Both the position numbers and the translations under genes were made by a program. This document shows positions 1 to 5,702 of a DNA stretch of 7,115 bases, piece by piece. The DNA is taken from NCBI GenBank assembly GCA_003453595.1, contig DMOG01000028.1, positions 1-7,115 on the forward strand, written 5' to 3'. The notes under the pieces were generated by a model. It was not told the origin of the DNA. It searched no databases and saw only the letters and a program-made list of their open reading frames with translations. Origin of the DNA: Candidatus Uhrbacteria bacterium (GTDB taxonomy: Bacteria > Patescibacteriota > Patescibacteriia > UBA9934). Each line of letters begins with the position of its first letter. Within the stretch, counting starts at the first letter, position 1.

Positions 1-68
1 CACTTATTTATTATCTACTGCGGCAAATACAGTCAAAACAAGCCATATTTTGATTTTCAATTTCAATG

Positions 69-77
69 TTATCCACA
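69..77 (+). other. DnaA-box-like 9-mer
   Basis: TTATCCACA matches the classical bacterial DnaA-box consensus exactly and sits in an AT-rich stretch (1-115). No second box, 13-mer array or dnaA/dnaN gene is visible, so a replication origin is not supported. A single 9-mer in about 7 kb read on both strands can occur by chance. Confidence 0.25.
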
Positions 78-117
78 AATTAAATCGTTTTTCTTGTGAT
101 TATTTATTACAATGGAC

Positions 118-569
118 AGGTTGCTTGGTCAAAAGATGGGTTGCGATAGGCTGATGGGTTAGGCCTTAATGCGCAGGACTTGTTCTGCGTAAATCGCAAA
201 TGGGCTAAACATTCGGGGATTGAACTCGGCTTTCATCAGACAACCTCTAACAAAGGCAAGAAGATGCAAAGCCAGTTCGCTCAGATGACGGAAAAAAAGC
301 GACAGTGTGGAGCTGGAGGACTTGTTCCACCGGGTGTGAGGATACCCCCGCCAATTTCCTGTCCGACTTTGCCCATGAGTCGGGAGAAACAGAGAAAGGG
401 TAATTCGGAAAGGCCTCGATTCTGGTACAGTGAGAGACGGAGGTCCTGGGTCCGGATCCTAGGAACATCGTTTATCATCGCACCGGATTCAATTCCGAAC
501 GCCTGAGACCAGGCATTTTCTCGTTCGCCGCCCTTTGAGGTCCTACCCCTCAGGGCGGCGACATTTTTT
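118..569 (+). ncRNA. Putative structured non-coding RNA 1, ending in an intrinsic terminator
   Basis: No plausible protein is encoded here, but many complementary arms are visible. AGGTTG (118-123) can pair with CAACCT (241-246). TTGCGAT (141-147) can pair with ATCGCAA (193-199), enclosing GCGCAG/CTGCGT (171-176/185-190). CCGACT (363-368) pairs with AGTCGG (378-383), flanked by TTTC-CTGT and ACAG-GAAA. TCCTGGG/CCTAGGA (444-450/458-464) closes a 7-nt loop, GCCTG/CAGGC (501-505/510-514) follows, and then comes the terminator. The likely -10 is TACAAT at 108-113, with no clear -35, giving a start near 120. It does not match RNase P RNA, tmRNA, SRP RNA or a tRNA that I can recognise. The 5' end and the single-transcript interpretation are inferred. 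It could also be a long untranslated or degenerate region. The last ~120 nt resemble the end of the next element. Confidence 0.45.
526..569 (+). terminator. Strong intrinsic terminator of ncRNA 1
   Basis: The arm CGCCGCCCT (526-534) pairs with AGGGCGGCG (552-560). After a TT bulge (535-536), GAGG (537-540) pairs with CCTC (548-551) around a 7-nt loop. Six T residues follow at 564-569. This is a typical Rho-independent terminator on the + strand. Confidence 0.92.
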
Positions 570-589
570 ATGGTTATATTGCCTAGAAT

Positions 590-825
590 ATATCAATGAT
601 GTAAGCTCTTGCTCATTGCTGGGTTAAAGCGCATCTGGAAAGAGAAGAGTCGTCTCCTTGATCGATCGCGCTGGAAGCATTTGGAAATGATGTGTGCAGA
701 CGCGTCAATGCGAAATCCGGTCGTAGGGATTCGTCTAATCAGTCGTGACTTCATGCGGCCTGACCTGGCAACTTTTCGTCCGCCGCCCCAAGAGGTTTAG
801 CTCCTCGGGGCGGCGGCTTCTTTTT
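590..825 (+). ncRNA. Putative structured non-coding RNA 2, paralogous 3' module
   Basis: This segment is a second untranslated stretch between two terminators. A -10-like TAGAAT (584-589) could start a transcript near 596. CGAAATCC (711-718) and GGGATTCG (726-733) form a hairpin with one mismatch and a 7-nt loop, in the same relative place as the 444-464 hairpin of ncRNA 1. Next come a GCCTGACCTGGC segment (758-769) that parallels GCCTGAGACCAGGC (501-514), a matching TTTTCGTCCGCCGCCC-type stretch, and a terminator of identical layout. The upstream half is not clearly alignable to ncRNA 1. I read it as a shorter, diverged paralogue. It is not recognisable as a known family, and transcript ends are inferred. 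Confidence 0.42.
780..825 (+). terminator. Strong intrinsic terminator of ncRNA 2
   Basis: CCGCCGCCCC (780-789) pairs with GGGGCGGCGG (807-816). After an AA bulge (790-791), GAGG (792-795) pairs with CCTC (803-806) around a 7-nt loop. TTCTTTTT follows (818-825). The layout equals the terminator at 526-569, with C-G replacing T-A at the ninth pair of the shared arm. Confidence 0.92.
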
Positions 826-854
826 GACAATTTTTTTCCGTTAAGACTCATACC

Positions 855-863
855 TGATATAAT
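855..863 (+). promoter_or_regulatory. Extended -10 promoter element of the 875 gene
   Basis: TGATATAAT is a perfect extended -10 (TG, one base, TATAAT at 858-863). A start about 7 nt after the box falls near 870, only about 5 nt before the ATG at 875, so the mRNA would be essentially leaderless. No convincing -35 lies at 16-18 bp; the TTGACA at 824-829 is 28 bp away, too far to serve. Confidence 0.7.
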
Positions 864-874
864 ATGATTAATCT

Positions 875-1567
875 ATGTCAAAACATCCTTATTTGAAAAT
901 TTTATCTGAACATTCTCCATTCACAATTTGGCAGGTTGATGGCGAATGGGTTAGAGCAAACTTAAACGGTCAGTTTACAAATTTTGCGCAACACTATCGA
1001 TTTCCGTTTATTCCAAAGTATGAATTTTGGATTGATAAAGAAGCGTCGCCTTCGGAAAATCGATTTTTTATTGACCACCTTTTGATTGAGTGGATACTCA
1101 TGAACAAGGGTAAGAAGTATGCTAAGGCAATAGCCAAGGCAGATCGCAAAGAGCGTGGTGAGCGCATGAAATCAGCAAAAGGAAAACAGTTGAAGGCTTT
1201 GTCTGACGAAAAACGAGTTAAGAAAATTCACAAGAAACTACTTAAAAGTTATTCAAGTGAAAATCTGGAGGTTTGGATTGTGAGAGGGGAGTTAGTGCGA
1301 GATGTTTATTTTATTGATTTTACAGAGGGCGGTCACCAGTTTGTTTATGACTTTGTTCCCAAAACAGAGGTTTGGATTGACGATGATATAACCAGAGGTG
1401 AAAGAAAGTTCATTATTTTACACGAACTTCACGAACGCGCACTTATGGCGCAAGGCAAGAAGTACAAAGAGGCCCATGCTAGCGCCAGCAGGATTGAACA
1501 TATCTGTCGTCATCATCGTAAAGATCTTAAACCAAACCTGGCTCAGGCTTTAAGGGACAATTCTTGA
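875..1567 (+). CDS. Orphan 230-aa protein with two copies of a domain, HELHE motif
   Basis: I do not recognise a named family. The protein is soluble and charged, and consists of two related halves. Copy 1 (about residues 17-93) and copy 2 (about 132-208) share W-x-V-x-G-E-x-V-R near their starts, then F-x-P-K-x-E-x-W-I-D, then an E-x-x-F-I-x-x-x-H-x-L-x-E-x-x-L-M-x-x-G-K-K-Y-x-x-A segment. A Lys/Arg-rich linker (94-130) joins them. Copy 2 reads HELHE (183-187), while copy 1 keeps only H68 and E72 in register. The histidine/glutamate helix is reminiscent of metal-binding helices, but it is not a canonical HExxH and enzymatic function is only a guess. The ATG at 875 is chosen because an extended -10 ends 11 nt before it; there is no Shine-Dalgarno sequence. 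It lies 24 nt before the next open frame on the same strand. Existence as a gene is likely; function is unknown. Confidence 0.85.
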   Translation: MSKHPYLKILSEHSPFTIWQVDGEWVRANLNGQFTNFAQHYRFPFIPKYEFWIDKEASPSENRFFIDHLLIEWILMNKGKKYAKAIAKADRKERGERMKSAKGKQLKALSDEKRVKKIHKKLLKSYSSENLEVWIVRGELVRDVYFIDFTEGGHQFVYDFVPKTEVWIDDDITRGERKFIILHELHERALMAQGKKYKEAHASASRIEHICRHHRKDLKPNLAQALRDNS

Positions 1568-1592
1568 CGATCATTCAATTTTAGACTAGTCT
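1564..1592 (+). promoter_or_regulatory. Possible promoter of the small membrane protein gene
   Basis: TTGACG (1564-1569), overlapping the previous stop codon, is separated by 17 bp from TAGTCT (1587-1592). The -35 is good and the -10 is mediocre. It would give a leader of about 14 nt before the ATG at 1613. GACTAGTC (1584-1591) is an 8-bp palindrome within it. Confidence 0.35.
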
Positions 1593-1612
1593 TGTCCGTT
1601 ACCCAAAAATCT

Positions 1613-1810
1613 ATGTCAATGATGTTATTCATGGGAATTGTCTTAACAGTTGTGCCCTCGGCTCTTATCCTTGGCTTTGCCTTAGCTATCTTTTTTTCCT
1701 TTGTTCGCGACGATCCAACTGCCAAGGGAATAGTAAACTTTGCACTTATTATTTTGGGCATGGGCCTTGTTCTAATCGCCACTCATGTGGTTGGTACATA
1801 TTTTATATAA
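1613..1810 (+). CDS. Small two-helix membrane protein of unknown function
   Basis: This is a 65-residue hydrophobic protein with two predicted transmembrane segments (about residues 5-30 and 41-64) joined by a short polar turn RDDPTAKG. No family is recognised. The start is ambiguous: a TTG at 1592 would add seven residues, and ATGs also occur at 1622 and 1625. I prefer 1613 because its context AATCTATGTCAA repeats, 12 of 12 bases, the context of the start codon at 875. No Shine-Dalgarno sequence is present. It lies just upstream of the YibE/F gene, 28 nt apart, so an accessory membrane role near that protein is possible but not shown. Coding status rests on the clean hydrophobic two-helix pattern and the tight packing. 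Confidence 0.6.
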   Translation: MSMMLFMGIVLTVVPSALILGFALAIFFSFVRDDPTAKGIVNFALIILGMGLVLIATHVVGTYFI

Positions 1811-1823
1811 TGTTTATTCTTGA

Positions 1824-1829
1824 TAGAAT
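1824..1829 (+). promoter_or_regulatory. -10 element of the YibE/F gene
   Basis: TAGAAT with an upstream TG (1821-1822) forms an extended -10, ending 9 nt before the ATG at 1839; the predicted transcript start is about 1836. A second TATAAT at 1806-1811 overlaps the preceding stop codon and could give a longer leader. Neither has a clear -35. Confidence 0.5.
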
Positions 1830-1857
1830 AAAAAGCGTATGAATAAACGCTTTTTTT
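1830..1857 (+). terminator. Terminator-like hairpin overlapping the YibE/F start codon
   Basis: AAAAAGCG (1830-1837) is perfectly complementary to CGCTTTTT (1848-1855), with a 10-nt loop that contains the ATG (1839-1841). T residues run through 1857. This has the form of an intrinsic terminator for transcripts arriving from the upstream genes. Because the right arm also encodes Lys-Arg-Phe-Phe of the signal peptide, a coincidence is possible. Confidence 0.45.
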
Positions 1858-2894
1858 CTTTGCTTTTAATTATTTTTTGCCTGATTCCAATAGCTGTTCA
1901 TGCTCAGGAAACAAGTGAAATAAGGGCAGTAATCACGAATATTGTTTCAGAAGAAATTCTTGATAATAATCAGGTTACGATTTTTGAAGCCAGAGATTTC
2001 GCTGGTAATAGTTATCGGGTCGATACCCAAGAAGGGTATACACGAGGGTACGATTTTCGCTTGGAAGAAGGGACTGAGGTTGTTTTGCAGGTTTTGACAA
2101 ATCTTGACGGTACGCAAACAATTTTTTTGTCAGATGTTGTGCGGACACATGCTCTATTTTGGATGCTACTTTTATTTTCTTTCGTCACAATAGCAGTTGG
2201 CTGGCGTCGGGGAGCGTTTGCACTGGTTGGATTGGTTTTGACCTTGCTTGTCTTATTTATGTGGATTATGCCTGCCATTATTGCTGGCAGTGATCCTGTA
2301 CTTATGGTTGTTTTGGGAGGGTCGGTCATTATGCTGGTGAATATGCATTTGGTACACGGATTTACTCGCAAGACATTTGTTGCTTTTATTAGTATCGTGA
2401 TTGGTCTTTTTGTTGTTTGGGGAGTCGGATATCTTTTTAGTTATTTTACACAACTCACAGGTTTGGCAAGTGAGGATTCTGCACTTTTGTATTTACATAT
2501 GGAGGATTTAATTGTTCCAAAAGGAATATTGTTAGCTGGAATTATATTAGGAGCTTTGGGTGTGTTTGATGATGTGGCTGTTACTCAACAAGAAGCAGTT
2601 TCTGAGCTTCTCCAAGCAAATAAAGATTTAAATCGCAAAGAATTGTATAATCGAGCAATGAGAATTGGTAGACACCATATTGCGTCAGCTGTTAACACTC
2701 TTGTGCTGGCATATACTGGAGCAGCATTCCCATTATTCTTACTTTTTTACGCCAACGGTGTGGTTGATTGGATGAGATTTATTAATACAGAAATTGTTGC
2801 CGAGGAAATTGTAAGAACACTTGCCGGCACAACGGCCTTGCTTTTACTTGTTCCAATCTCAACCTGGTTTGCAGTTTTGGTCCAAAAACGATAA
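1839..2894 (+). CDS. YibE/F family integral membrane protein
   Basis: The 351-aa protein belongs to the YibE/F-like family of multi-pass membrane proteins, whose biochemical role is not established. It has an N-terminal signal peptide with a likely cleavage after V-H-A (residue 22), then an extracytoplasmic beta-rich domain (about 25-103). About seven transmembrane helices follow (roughly 107-121, 126-147, 153-174, 179-204, 227-247, 285-305, 328-348). The family hallmark stretch G-A-L-G-V-F-D-D-V-A-V-T-Q (238-250) precedes a cytoplasmic loop, followed by GRHHIASAVNTLVLAYTGAA (277-296). Length is normal for versions with the soluble N-domain. The ATG start gives an intact signal peptide; no Shine-Dalgarno sequence is present. 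The stop codon TAA is part of the -10-like box of the following proS gene. Family assignment is firm; transport or signalling function is unproven. Confidence 0.95.
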   Translation: MNKRFFSLLLIIFCLIPIAVHAQETSEIRAVITNIVSEEILDNNQVTIFEARDFAGNSYRVDTQEGYTRGYDFRLEEGTEVVLQVLTNLDGTQTIFLSDVVRTHALFWMLLLFSFVTIAVGWRRGAFALVGLVLTLLVLFMWIMPAIIAGSDPVLMVVLGGSVIMLVNMHLVHGFTRKTFVAFISIVIGLFVVWGVGYLFSYFTQLTGLASEDSALLYLHMEDLIVPKGILLAGIILGALGVFDDVAVTQQEAVSELLQANKDLNRKELYNRAMRIGRHHIASAVNTLVLAYTGAAFPLFLLFYANGVVDWMRFINTEIVAEEIVRTLAGTTALLLLVPISTWFAVLVQKR

Positions 2895-2897
2895 AAT
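2869..2897 (+). promoter_or_regulatory. Possible promoter of proS
   Basis: TAAAAT (2892-2897) begins with the TAA stop of the YibE/F gene and ends 9 nt before the proS ATG. A partial -35, TTGCAG (2869-2874), lies 17 bp upstream. A start near 2904 would make the mRNA leaderless. AT-rich sequence makes chance matches likely, so this rests mainly on the recurring spacing in the window. Confidence 0.42.
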
Positions 2898-2906
2898 TTG
2901 AGCGCT

Positions 2907-4409
2907 ATGACAAAGAAACAAAATACAAAAGCAGATCAACTTGGCATTACAACTCGTGATGAGGATTTTTCAAAGTGGTATCTGGATATTATTGAGAAGG
3001 CAGATTTGGCAGAACACTCACCAGTGAAGGGATGTATGGTTATAAAGCCGTATGGCTATGCAATATGGGAAAACATACAAAAGATTCTTGATAAAAAGTT
3101 TAAGGAAACTGGGCATGAGAATGCATATTTTCCACTCTTAATACCAAAATCATTTTTAAGCAAAGAGGCAAGTCATGTTAAAGGCTTTGCAAAGGAATGC
3201 GCGGTTGTTACGCATTACCGGTTGATTGATGATCCAGATGGCACTGGTGTGATTGTTGATCCAGAATCAAAGCTGGAAGAGGAACTTATCATTAGACCAA
3301 CTTCTGAAACAATTATTTATGATGCATATTCTCGCTGGGTGCAGTCATGGCGAGATTTACCAATTTTGATTAATCAGTGGGCTAATGTTGTGCGCTGGGA
3401 AATGAGAACACGGCTATTTCTACGAACTGCAGAGTTTTTGTGGCAAGAGGGGCATACAGTGCATGCGACCGAAGCTGGGGCTGAAGACGAGACAGTAAAA
3501 ATGTTGCGGGTGTATGAAGATTTTGCACAAAATTATATTGCCATGCCAGTTATTGCCGGGCTAAAGCCAGAGCATGATAAGTTTCCTGGGGCTTTGCGAA
3601 CATATTGTATTGAGGCAATGATGCAAGATAAGAAGTCTTTGCAAGCCGGCACATCTCATAATTTGGGACAGAATTTTGCAAAAGCTTTTGATATCAAGTT
3701 CACTGATCAAGAAGGAAAGATGCAGTTTGCCTGGCAGACAAGTTGGGGGGTGAGTACGCGTTTGATTGGTGGTTTGATTATGACTCACAGTGATGATAAG
3801 GGCTTGGTTCTTCCACCAAAGATTGCACCTATACATGTTGTAATTGTTCCAATCTACAAGACACCACAGGAACAAGTGGCAGTCGAAGAATGTGTTGAAT
3901 CGATCAAGCAAGACTTGCTTGGTACTGATTTGTCTGTAAAAGTTGACGATCGCGATAATTTAAGTCCAGGATTTAAATTTAATGAATGGGAGAAAAAAGG
4001 CGTTCCAATTCGTATGGAGATAGGACCAAAAGATTTGGAGAAAAATCAAGTTGTACTTGTACGACGAGATACTGGTGATAAGAGTATGGTGGCGATGGCC
4101 GGATTGGTAGATGTTGTTAAAACTCAATTAGGTGATATTCAAGAGAGTCTAATGCAACGCGCTATAAAATTTAGAGAGGAAAATTCGCATACTGCCGAAA
4201 ATTTTGATCAGCTAGTATTAGTTCTTAACGACCAAAGCGGATATGTGTACGGTCACTGGTGTGGAGATTCAGCGTGTGAAGACAAGATCAATAAAGAAAC
4301 AAGTGCAACGATTCGTTGTTTGCCAATTGATAAAAAAAATGAGCCTGGCAAATGTGCTGTGTGTGGTAAGGACTCTGAAAAAATAGTTATTTTTGCAAAG
4401 GCTTATTAA
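2907..4409 (+). CDS. proS: Prolyl-tRNA synthetase, archaeal/eukaryotic type
   Basis: This class II aminoacyl-tRNA synthetase attaches proline to tRNA-Pro in the cytoplasm. The protein has 500 residues. Visible signatures are the RPTSET stretch (130-135), class II motif 2 with R-W-E-M-R-T-R-L-F-L-R-T-A-E-F (163-177) followed by W-Q-E-G-H-T, TSHNLGQNF (249-257), and motif 3 around STRLIGGLIMTHSD (283-296). An anticodon-binding domain (about 305-415) follows. The C-terminal domain carries Cys at 452, 457, 471, 483 and 486 and ends in F-A-K-A-Y. This zinc-binding-type tail and the lack of the editing insertion of the long bacterial form mark the archaeal/eukaryotic-like class, which occurs in some bacteria. 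A TTG at 2898 would add three residues but lies right after the -10-like box; ATG 2907 is preferred. No Shine-Dalgarno sequence is present. All catalytic regions look intact. Confidence 0.97.
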   Translation: MTKKQNTKADQLGITTRDEDFSKWYLDIIEKADLAEHSPVKGCMVIKPYGYAIWENIQKILDKKFKETGHENAYFPLLIPKSFLSKEASHVKGFAKECAVVTHYRLIDDPDGTGVIVDPESKLEEELIIRPTSETIIYDAYSRWVQSWRDLPILINQWANVVRWEMRTRLFLRTAEFLWQEGHTVHATEAGAEDETVKMLRVYEDFAQNYIAMPVIAGLKPEHDKFPGALRTYCIEAMMQDKKSLQAGTSHNLGQNFAKAFDIKFTDQEGKMQFAWQTSWGVSTRLIGGLIMTHSDDKGLVLPPKIAPIHVVIVPIYKTPQEQVAVEECVESIKQDLLGTDLSVKVDDRDNLSPGFKFNEWEKKGVPIRMEIGPKDLEKNQVVLVRRDTGDKSMVAMAGLVDVVKTQLGDIQESLMQRAIKFREENSHTAENFDQLVLVLNDQSGYVYGHWCGDSACEDKINKETSATIRCLPIDKKNEPGKCAVCGKDSEKIVIFAKAY

Positions 4410-4412
4410 TAT
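4407..4412 (+). promoter_or_regulatory. -10-like box before the Nudix gene
   Basis: TAATAT starts with the proS stop codon TAA and ends 11 nt before the ATG at 4424. No clear -35 is seen. It is listed because it has the same spacing as the other start-proximal boxes; co-transcription with proS across the 14-nt gap is equally plausible. Confidence 0.3.
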
Positions 4413-4423
4413 AGGTTCGGTGA

Positions 4424-4870
4424 ATGGAAGATATGCAATCACAGAATGTTCAACCAAAAGTGGGAATTGGGGTGATACTTGTAAATAATGATGGAAAGGT
4501 TTTGGTAGGAAAAAGAAAAAATAGTCATGCGCCCTATTATTCAATCCCTGGCGGACACCTTGAGTGTAGTGAGACTTTTGAGGATTGCGCAATCAGAGAA
4601 GTGAAAGAAGAAACAAATATCGACATCGTTGATCCTAAAGTAATCGCAGTTACAAACAATCTTGAGACCTATCAGCAAGAGGGCAAGCATTACATTTCGA
4701 TAATCTTGCTAGTTGAGAATGTTAACGACGCGCCAAAACTTGTGGAGCCAGAGAAGTGTGAATCATGGCTCTGGGTCGATCCACATAATTTACCAACACC
4801 TCACTTTGATGCGAGCAAACAAGGGATTGAGTGTTACTTGCAAAAGATAATGTATAAGAAGTTTGAATAA
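4424..4870 (+). CDS. Nudix hydrolase, NUDT15/MutT-like
   Basis: This 148-aa protein should hydrolyse a nucleoside diphosphate linked to another moiety, most likely a nucleoside triphosphate in nucleotide-pool sanitation or turnover. The Nudix box is clear: G44, five residues, E50, seven residues, R58-E59-V60-K61-E62-E63-T-N-I. The usual glycine after E-E-x is asparagine (N65), while the metal-binding glutamates are kept. The upstream strand V-G-I-G-V-I-L-V, the G-K-R-K-x-S-H and PGGHLE segment, the later E-G-K-H-Y-I-S-I, and E-P-E-K-C-E-S-W-x-W resemble the NUDT15 and plant NUDX1 group, whose members act on nucleotides such as modified dNTPs. The exact substrate cannot be read from sequence. 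An ATG at 4433 is an alternative start that would remove three residues. It sits 14 nt after proS and may be co-transcribed. Confidence 0.92.
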   Translation: MEDMQSQNVQPKVGIGVILVNNDGKVLVGKRKNSHAPYYSIPGGHLECSETFEDCAIREVKEETNIDIVDPKVIAVTNNLETYQQEGKHYISIILLVENVNDAPKLVEPEKCESWLWVDPHNLPTPHFDASKQGIECYLQKIMYKKFE

Positions 4871-4876
4871 ATTATC

Positions 4877-4930
4877 TATAATGCGGGAAATGACGCTAAG
4901 TTAAACTTAATAAATAATTATAATTATAAT
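4877..4930 (+). promoter_or_regulatory. AT-rich promoter region of the 4931 gene
   Basis: Three perfect TATAAT hexamers occur: 4877-4882, 4919-4924 and 4925-4930, the last two in direct tandem up to the ATG. The 4919 box predicts transcription starting on or next to the A of the start codon (leaderless). The 4877 box would give a leader of about 40 nt. No good -35 is visible for any of them, and no Shine-Dalgarno sequence lies before 4931. Confidence 0.5.
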
Positions 4931-5545
4931 ATGCAAGAATTTGACCATGAAGGGCAACAGCCTTATGCAGAGATAGGTTTCGAAGGTATTGAGGCTGAGT
5001 TGCAAAACATCCAAAGAAATGAGGCCGAAGGTGTTTATACTGGCGAGTTTCGTGTACGAGGTAATGTTGTAAGTATTGAATGTAAAAAAGTAAAAGGTGG
5101 TTGGGATGTTGTGATGACAGATTCCAGTCCAATCAAAGACCTTGGAAGTGCACATATCTCAAGAGGAGTTTCGAATTTGCAGTGGGCTTTGCAAGAAGCG
5201 CGTAGCTCTGTAGAATCACGATTAAATGAGTTAGATCGTTTACATCCAACTATTGAGCATGTGCAACAGGAACTTGGCCGATTTGGGGAGGTGAGCGAGA
5301 TAATATTAACAGAGGTGCCAGGAAGGACAGCGGGCTATCAAAATACGCGGTATGAGGGGCGAATAGTTATTGGTGGATCAGAATATATGCTAGAGGCCGA
5401 GGTAGACCAAGCAGCTGGCACCACGCAATATCCAAACATATTACCATGGACAGTTAGATTGACTCGGGACAGATCAGTGACAAAAGAAAGCGGACGATCT
5501 TTAGGAGAGGTTATGGAAAGCCTGAAAACAAAATATTCATTATAA
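4931..5545 (+). CDS. Orphan soluble 204-aa protein, apparently duplicated
   Basis: I do not recognise a family. The protein is soluble, with no signal peptide or membrane segment and a single cysteine (C51). Two halves look related: copy 1 (about 35-98) and copy 2 (about 140-204). Each begins Y-x-G, four residues, G, a short strand with a conserved E, then V, later W-x-V (W58 and W173), a Ser-rich turn, and an amphipathic C-terminal helix. Between them is a probable helix (about 93-118). The pattern suggests a tandem alpha/beta fold, but similarity is modest and judged by eye. The start ATG directly follows two tandem TATAAT boxes. It is separated from the Nudix gene by 60 nt with no terminator, so read-through is possible. 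A palindrome and a strong terminator follow. Probably a real gene; role unknown. Confidence 0.78.
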   Translation: MQEFDHEGQQPYAEIGFEGIEAELQNIQRNEAEGVYTGEFRVRGNVVSIECKKVKGGWDVVMTDSSPIKDLGSAHISRGVSNLQWALQEARSSVESRLNELDRLHPTIEHVQQELGRFGEVSEIILTEVPGRTAGYQNTRYEGRIVIGGSEYMLEAEVDQAAGTTQYPNILPWTVRLTRDRSVTKESGRSLGEVMESLKTKYSL

Positions 5546-5568
5546 TTATTTTTTCTATTTTTTAACGC

Positions 5569-5592
5569 ATAATGTCCCGATCGGGACATTAT
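5569..5592. repeat. 24-bp perfect palindrome
   Basis: The half-site ATAATGTCCCGA is followed immediately by its exact reverse complement, with no spacer. It lies 23 nt after the stop at 5545 and 26 nt before the terminator at 5619. Neither side has a proper T-tract, so it is unlikely to be a simple terminator. Its first 11 core bases recur at 7105-7115. It could be an operator, a dispersed palindromic repeat, or a recombination or restriction-related site. Confidence 0.9.
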
Positions 5593-5618
5593 CGGTCAAA
5601 AAATTTGGTTTTGTATGG

Positions 5619-5651
5619 AAATACCAGAATAAGATATCTGGTATTTTTTTT
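5619..5651 (+). terminator. Intrinsic terminator after the 4931 gene
   Basis: AAATACCAGA (5619-5628) and TCTGGTATTT (5637-5646) form a perfect 10-bp stem with an 8-nt loop. The T-run extends from 5644 to 5651. It closes the upstream block and isolates the MFS unit. Confidence 0.92.
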
Positions 5652-5663
5652 CCACAGCTTCTA

Positions 5664-5693
5664 TTGACGCAGGGGGGGAAAATAAGCTCTAAT
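5664..5693 (+). promoter_or_regulatory. Promoter of the MFS leader transcript
   Basis: TTGACG (5664-5669) and TCTAAT (5688-5693) each match five of six consensus bases and are 18 bp apart. Transcription would start near 5700. A run of seven G (5672-5678) sits in the spacer, which is unusual. This is the best two-box promoter in the window, and it lies directly after a terminator, as a new transcription unit should. Confidence 0.62.
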
Positions 5694-5702
5694 ATAAGCA
5701 GT

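Noticed and set aside
1..115. Replication origin
   Set aside because: Only one DnaA box, no cluster, and no dnaA, dnaN or other origin-linked gene in the window.
444..464. T-arm-like hairpin (7-bp stem, 7-nt loop TCCGGAT) suggesting a tRNA or tmRNA end
   Set aside because: The loop deviates from the T-loop consensus, there is no acceptor stem, anticodon arm or CCA nearby, and no tmRNA tag frame is visible.
247..478. Two overlapping minus-strand frames of 65-73 codons
   Set aside because: They lie opposite the putative ncRNA, have no promoter or Shine-Dalgarno support, and show compositions typical of frames through structured RNA.
180..506. 108-codon open frame on the + strand
   Set aside because: Low-complexity, basic sequence with no domain, running through several RNA hairpins and into the terminator module. 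No start signal. It is a chance frame in a structured RNA region.
118..569. RNase P RNA, SRP RNA or group I/II intron
   Set aside because: The conserved cores (for example GAGGAAAGTCC-type RNase P segments or a group II domain V) are absent.
609..800. 63-codon frame ending inside the second terminator
   Set aside because: Its last codons are the GC stem of the terminator, and it has no start signal or recognisable protein pattern.
824..863. TTGACA (824-829) as the -35 partner of TATAAT at 858
   Set aside because: The spacing is 28 bp, far beyond the usual 16-18, and the hexamer overlaps the terminator T-tract. The extended -10 alone is a better explanation.
4269..4592. Minus-strand 107-codon frame across the proS/Nudix junction
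   Set aside because: It overlaps conserved coding sequence of both genes, including the proS Cys-rich domain and the Nudix box.
5569..5592. Palindrome as an intrinsic terminator
   Set aside because: Without a spacer it folds poorly as RNA, there is no T-tract on either side, and a strong terminator lies just downstream at 5619.
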